In this document: positions 63,221 to 64,000 of the stretch, piece by piece
Layout of the letters: every line of letters starts with the position of its first letter
Position numbering within the stretch: the first letter of the stretch is position 1
Source: JANQPX01 sp050633905
GTDB taxonomy: Bacteria > Pseudomonadota > Alphaproteobacteria > Geminicoccales > Geminicoccaceae
Reading direction: 5' to 3'
Assembly (NCBI GenBank): GCA_050633905.1
Contig: JBOEHJ010000082.1
Span: forward strand, 27,674-91,673
DNA length: 64,000 nt
Notes under the pieces: model-generated
What the model was told of the DNA's origin: nothing
Database searches by the model: none
What the model saw: the letters and a program-made list of their open reading frames with translations, nothing else
Translations under genes and position numbers: made by a program

Positions 63221-64000
63221 ATGCAGCAGATCGAAACGCGTGTGCATCATCTTCGAAAGGCAAGTCGGCTTGCAGACGCCGTCCATCGTTTTCTCGATGG
63301 CGACGTCTTCTACAGCTTCAAGCGCTCGCCAATCACCATCCTTGCCCTCATCATTACGATGCTGCTGTTCCTGGCGGCGATCTTCGCACCCTGGCTAGCC
63401 CCCCATAACACCAGCGACGTCGCCACGCTCAATCTAATGGATGCGTTCCGCCCACCATCTTGGTCAGCAGGCGGCGACTCGTTGTTCCTACTCGGCACCG
63501 ATGATCAGGGCCGCGATATGCTGTCTGCGATCATGTTTGGCCTTCGACTTTCTCTGTTTGTGGGGTTCGCGTCAGTTATTCTGGCCGCCATCTTCGGCAC
63601 GATGCTCGGCCTGCTCTCAGGCTATGTCGGTGGCAAGCTTGATGCCTTCATCATGCGGGTTGCTGACATTCAGCTCACCTTCCCGGCCATCCTGATCGCG
63701 CTGTTGTTCGACGGTATCGTTCGCTCAGTGCTATCGGTAACGATGCAAAAGGACTTCAAGATCGCGGTGCTGATCCTGGCGATCGCTGCTTCCCAGTGGG
63801 TGAACTTCGCCCGGACGGTGCGCGGCTCGACCATGGTCGAGAAAAACAAGGAATATGTACAAGCGGCACGGGTGATCGGTATTCATCCCATCCTGATCAT
63901 GCTTCGCCATGTGCTGCCAAACGTCATGGGCCCGGTTTTGGTGATCGGCACGCTGACCCTCGCGATCGCGGTCCTGACCGAAGCCACGCTCTCCTTCCTC
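63221..64000 (+). CDS. ABC transporter permease, DppC type (3' end outside window)
   Basis: At least 260 residues from ATG 63221 (GAGG 9 bases upstream; ATG at 63212 is less likely). The N-terminal helix SPITILALIITMLLFLAAIFAPWLAPH, FLLGTDDQGRDMLSAIMFGLRLSLFVG (DppC signature), and the coupling loop KNKEYVQAARVIGIHPILIMLRHVLPNVMGP. The frame is open at base 64000. ATPase genes are expected beyond the edge. Confidence 0.93.
   Translation, partial: MQQIETRVHHLRKASRLADAVHRFLDGDVFYSFKRSPITILALIITMLLFLAAIFAPWLAPHNTSDVATLNLMDAFRPPSWSAGGDSLFLLGTDDQGRDMLSAIMFGLRLSLFVGFASVILAAIFGTMLGLLSGYVGGKLDAFIMRVADIQLTFPAILIALLFDGIVRSVLSVTMQKDFKIAVLILAIAASQWVNFARTVRGSTMVEKNKEYVQAARVIGIHPILIMLRHVLPNVMGPVLVIGTLTLAIAVLTEATLSFL

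Overview
The window reads as one contiguous stretch of an alphaproteobacterial chromosome of moderately high GC. A Rhodospirillales-like or related marine/soil lineage is my inference, not a measured placement. The clues are a glyQ-glyS-ppdK operon, a long-chain (probably decaprenyl) polyprenyl diphosphate synthase, hopanoid genes hpnCDE, an extended TRAP transporter, DUF1127 and DUF2007 proteins, and heavy use of overlapping start/stop codons. I see no integrase, transposase, phage gene or CRISPR array. One RNA gene is present, a tRNA-Pro(CGG) on the minus strand.

Layout. 1-877: 3' part of a glycerophosphodiester phosphodiesterase gene. 1225-6184 (minus): three-gene TRAP transporter whose two permease subunits are both unusually long; the binding protein resembles 2-oxoacid-binding TakP. 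6.7-7.3 kb: a low-complexity reading frame broken by one amber codon. 7.3-10.7 kb (minus): DmdC-like acyl-CoA dehydrogenase and a D-2-hydroxyacid dehydrogenase, separated by two inverted copies of a GntR-operator-like palindrome. 11.2-14.3 kb: polysaccharide BY-kinase with a clear terminator, then a stand-alone fliM. 14.4-17.5 kb: inositol dehydrogenase, zinc-ribbon methyltransferase, tRNA-Pro, polyprenyl diphosphate synthase. 17.9-26.7 kb (plus): compact housekeeping run DUF2007, TrmN6-like methyltransferase, SppA-type protease, small zinc-ribbon membrane protein, glyQ, glyS, ppdK, meaB.

26.8-30.7 kb (minus): three-subunit molybdenum hydroxylase plus a MoaD/ThiS-like protein. 31.0-33.3 kb (minus): OmpA-domain coiled-coil protein with 156-bp internal tandem repeats. 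33.6-47.4 kb is the most interesting part, a nucleobase-nitrogen catabolic island. A plus-strand operon encodes a ureidoglycine-glyoxylate-type aminotransferase (would make oxalurate), the three parts of oxamic transcarbamylase (AllF/AllG/AllH, formerly FdrA/YlbE/YlbF), carbamate kinase, and an HpxW-like oxamate amidohydrolase. Together they could turn ureidoglycine into oxalate, ammonia, CO2 and ATP. FdrA is split: its last ~50 residues are a separate small gene at the head of the transcarbamylase cluster. Next come URC4- and URC1-type uracil-catabolism genes (minus) and a divergent fumarylacetoacetase-family hydrolase.

47.5-49.8 kb: TMEM220-like membrane protein, DUF1127 protein, MFS transporter. 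50.0-56.3 kb (plus): hpnC-hpnD-hpnE for squalene synthesis, translationally coupled to a MATE exporter and a quinone oxidoreductase, then a class II aldolase with a possible switchable leader. 56.5-60.3 kb: TrmH-family methyltransferase, amidase, DsbA-like thioredoxin, and a SprA-like protein lacking the first His of its HExxH motif. 60.5-64.0 kb: peptide-type ABC transporter (binding protein, permease, partial second permease) running off the right edge.
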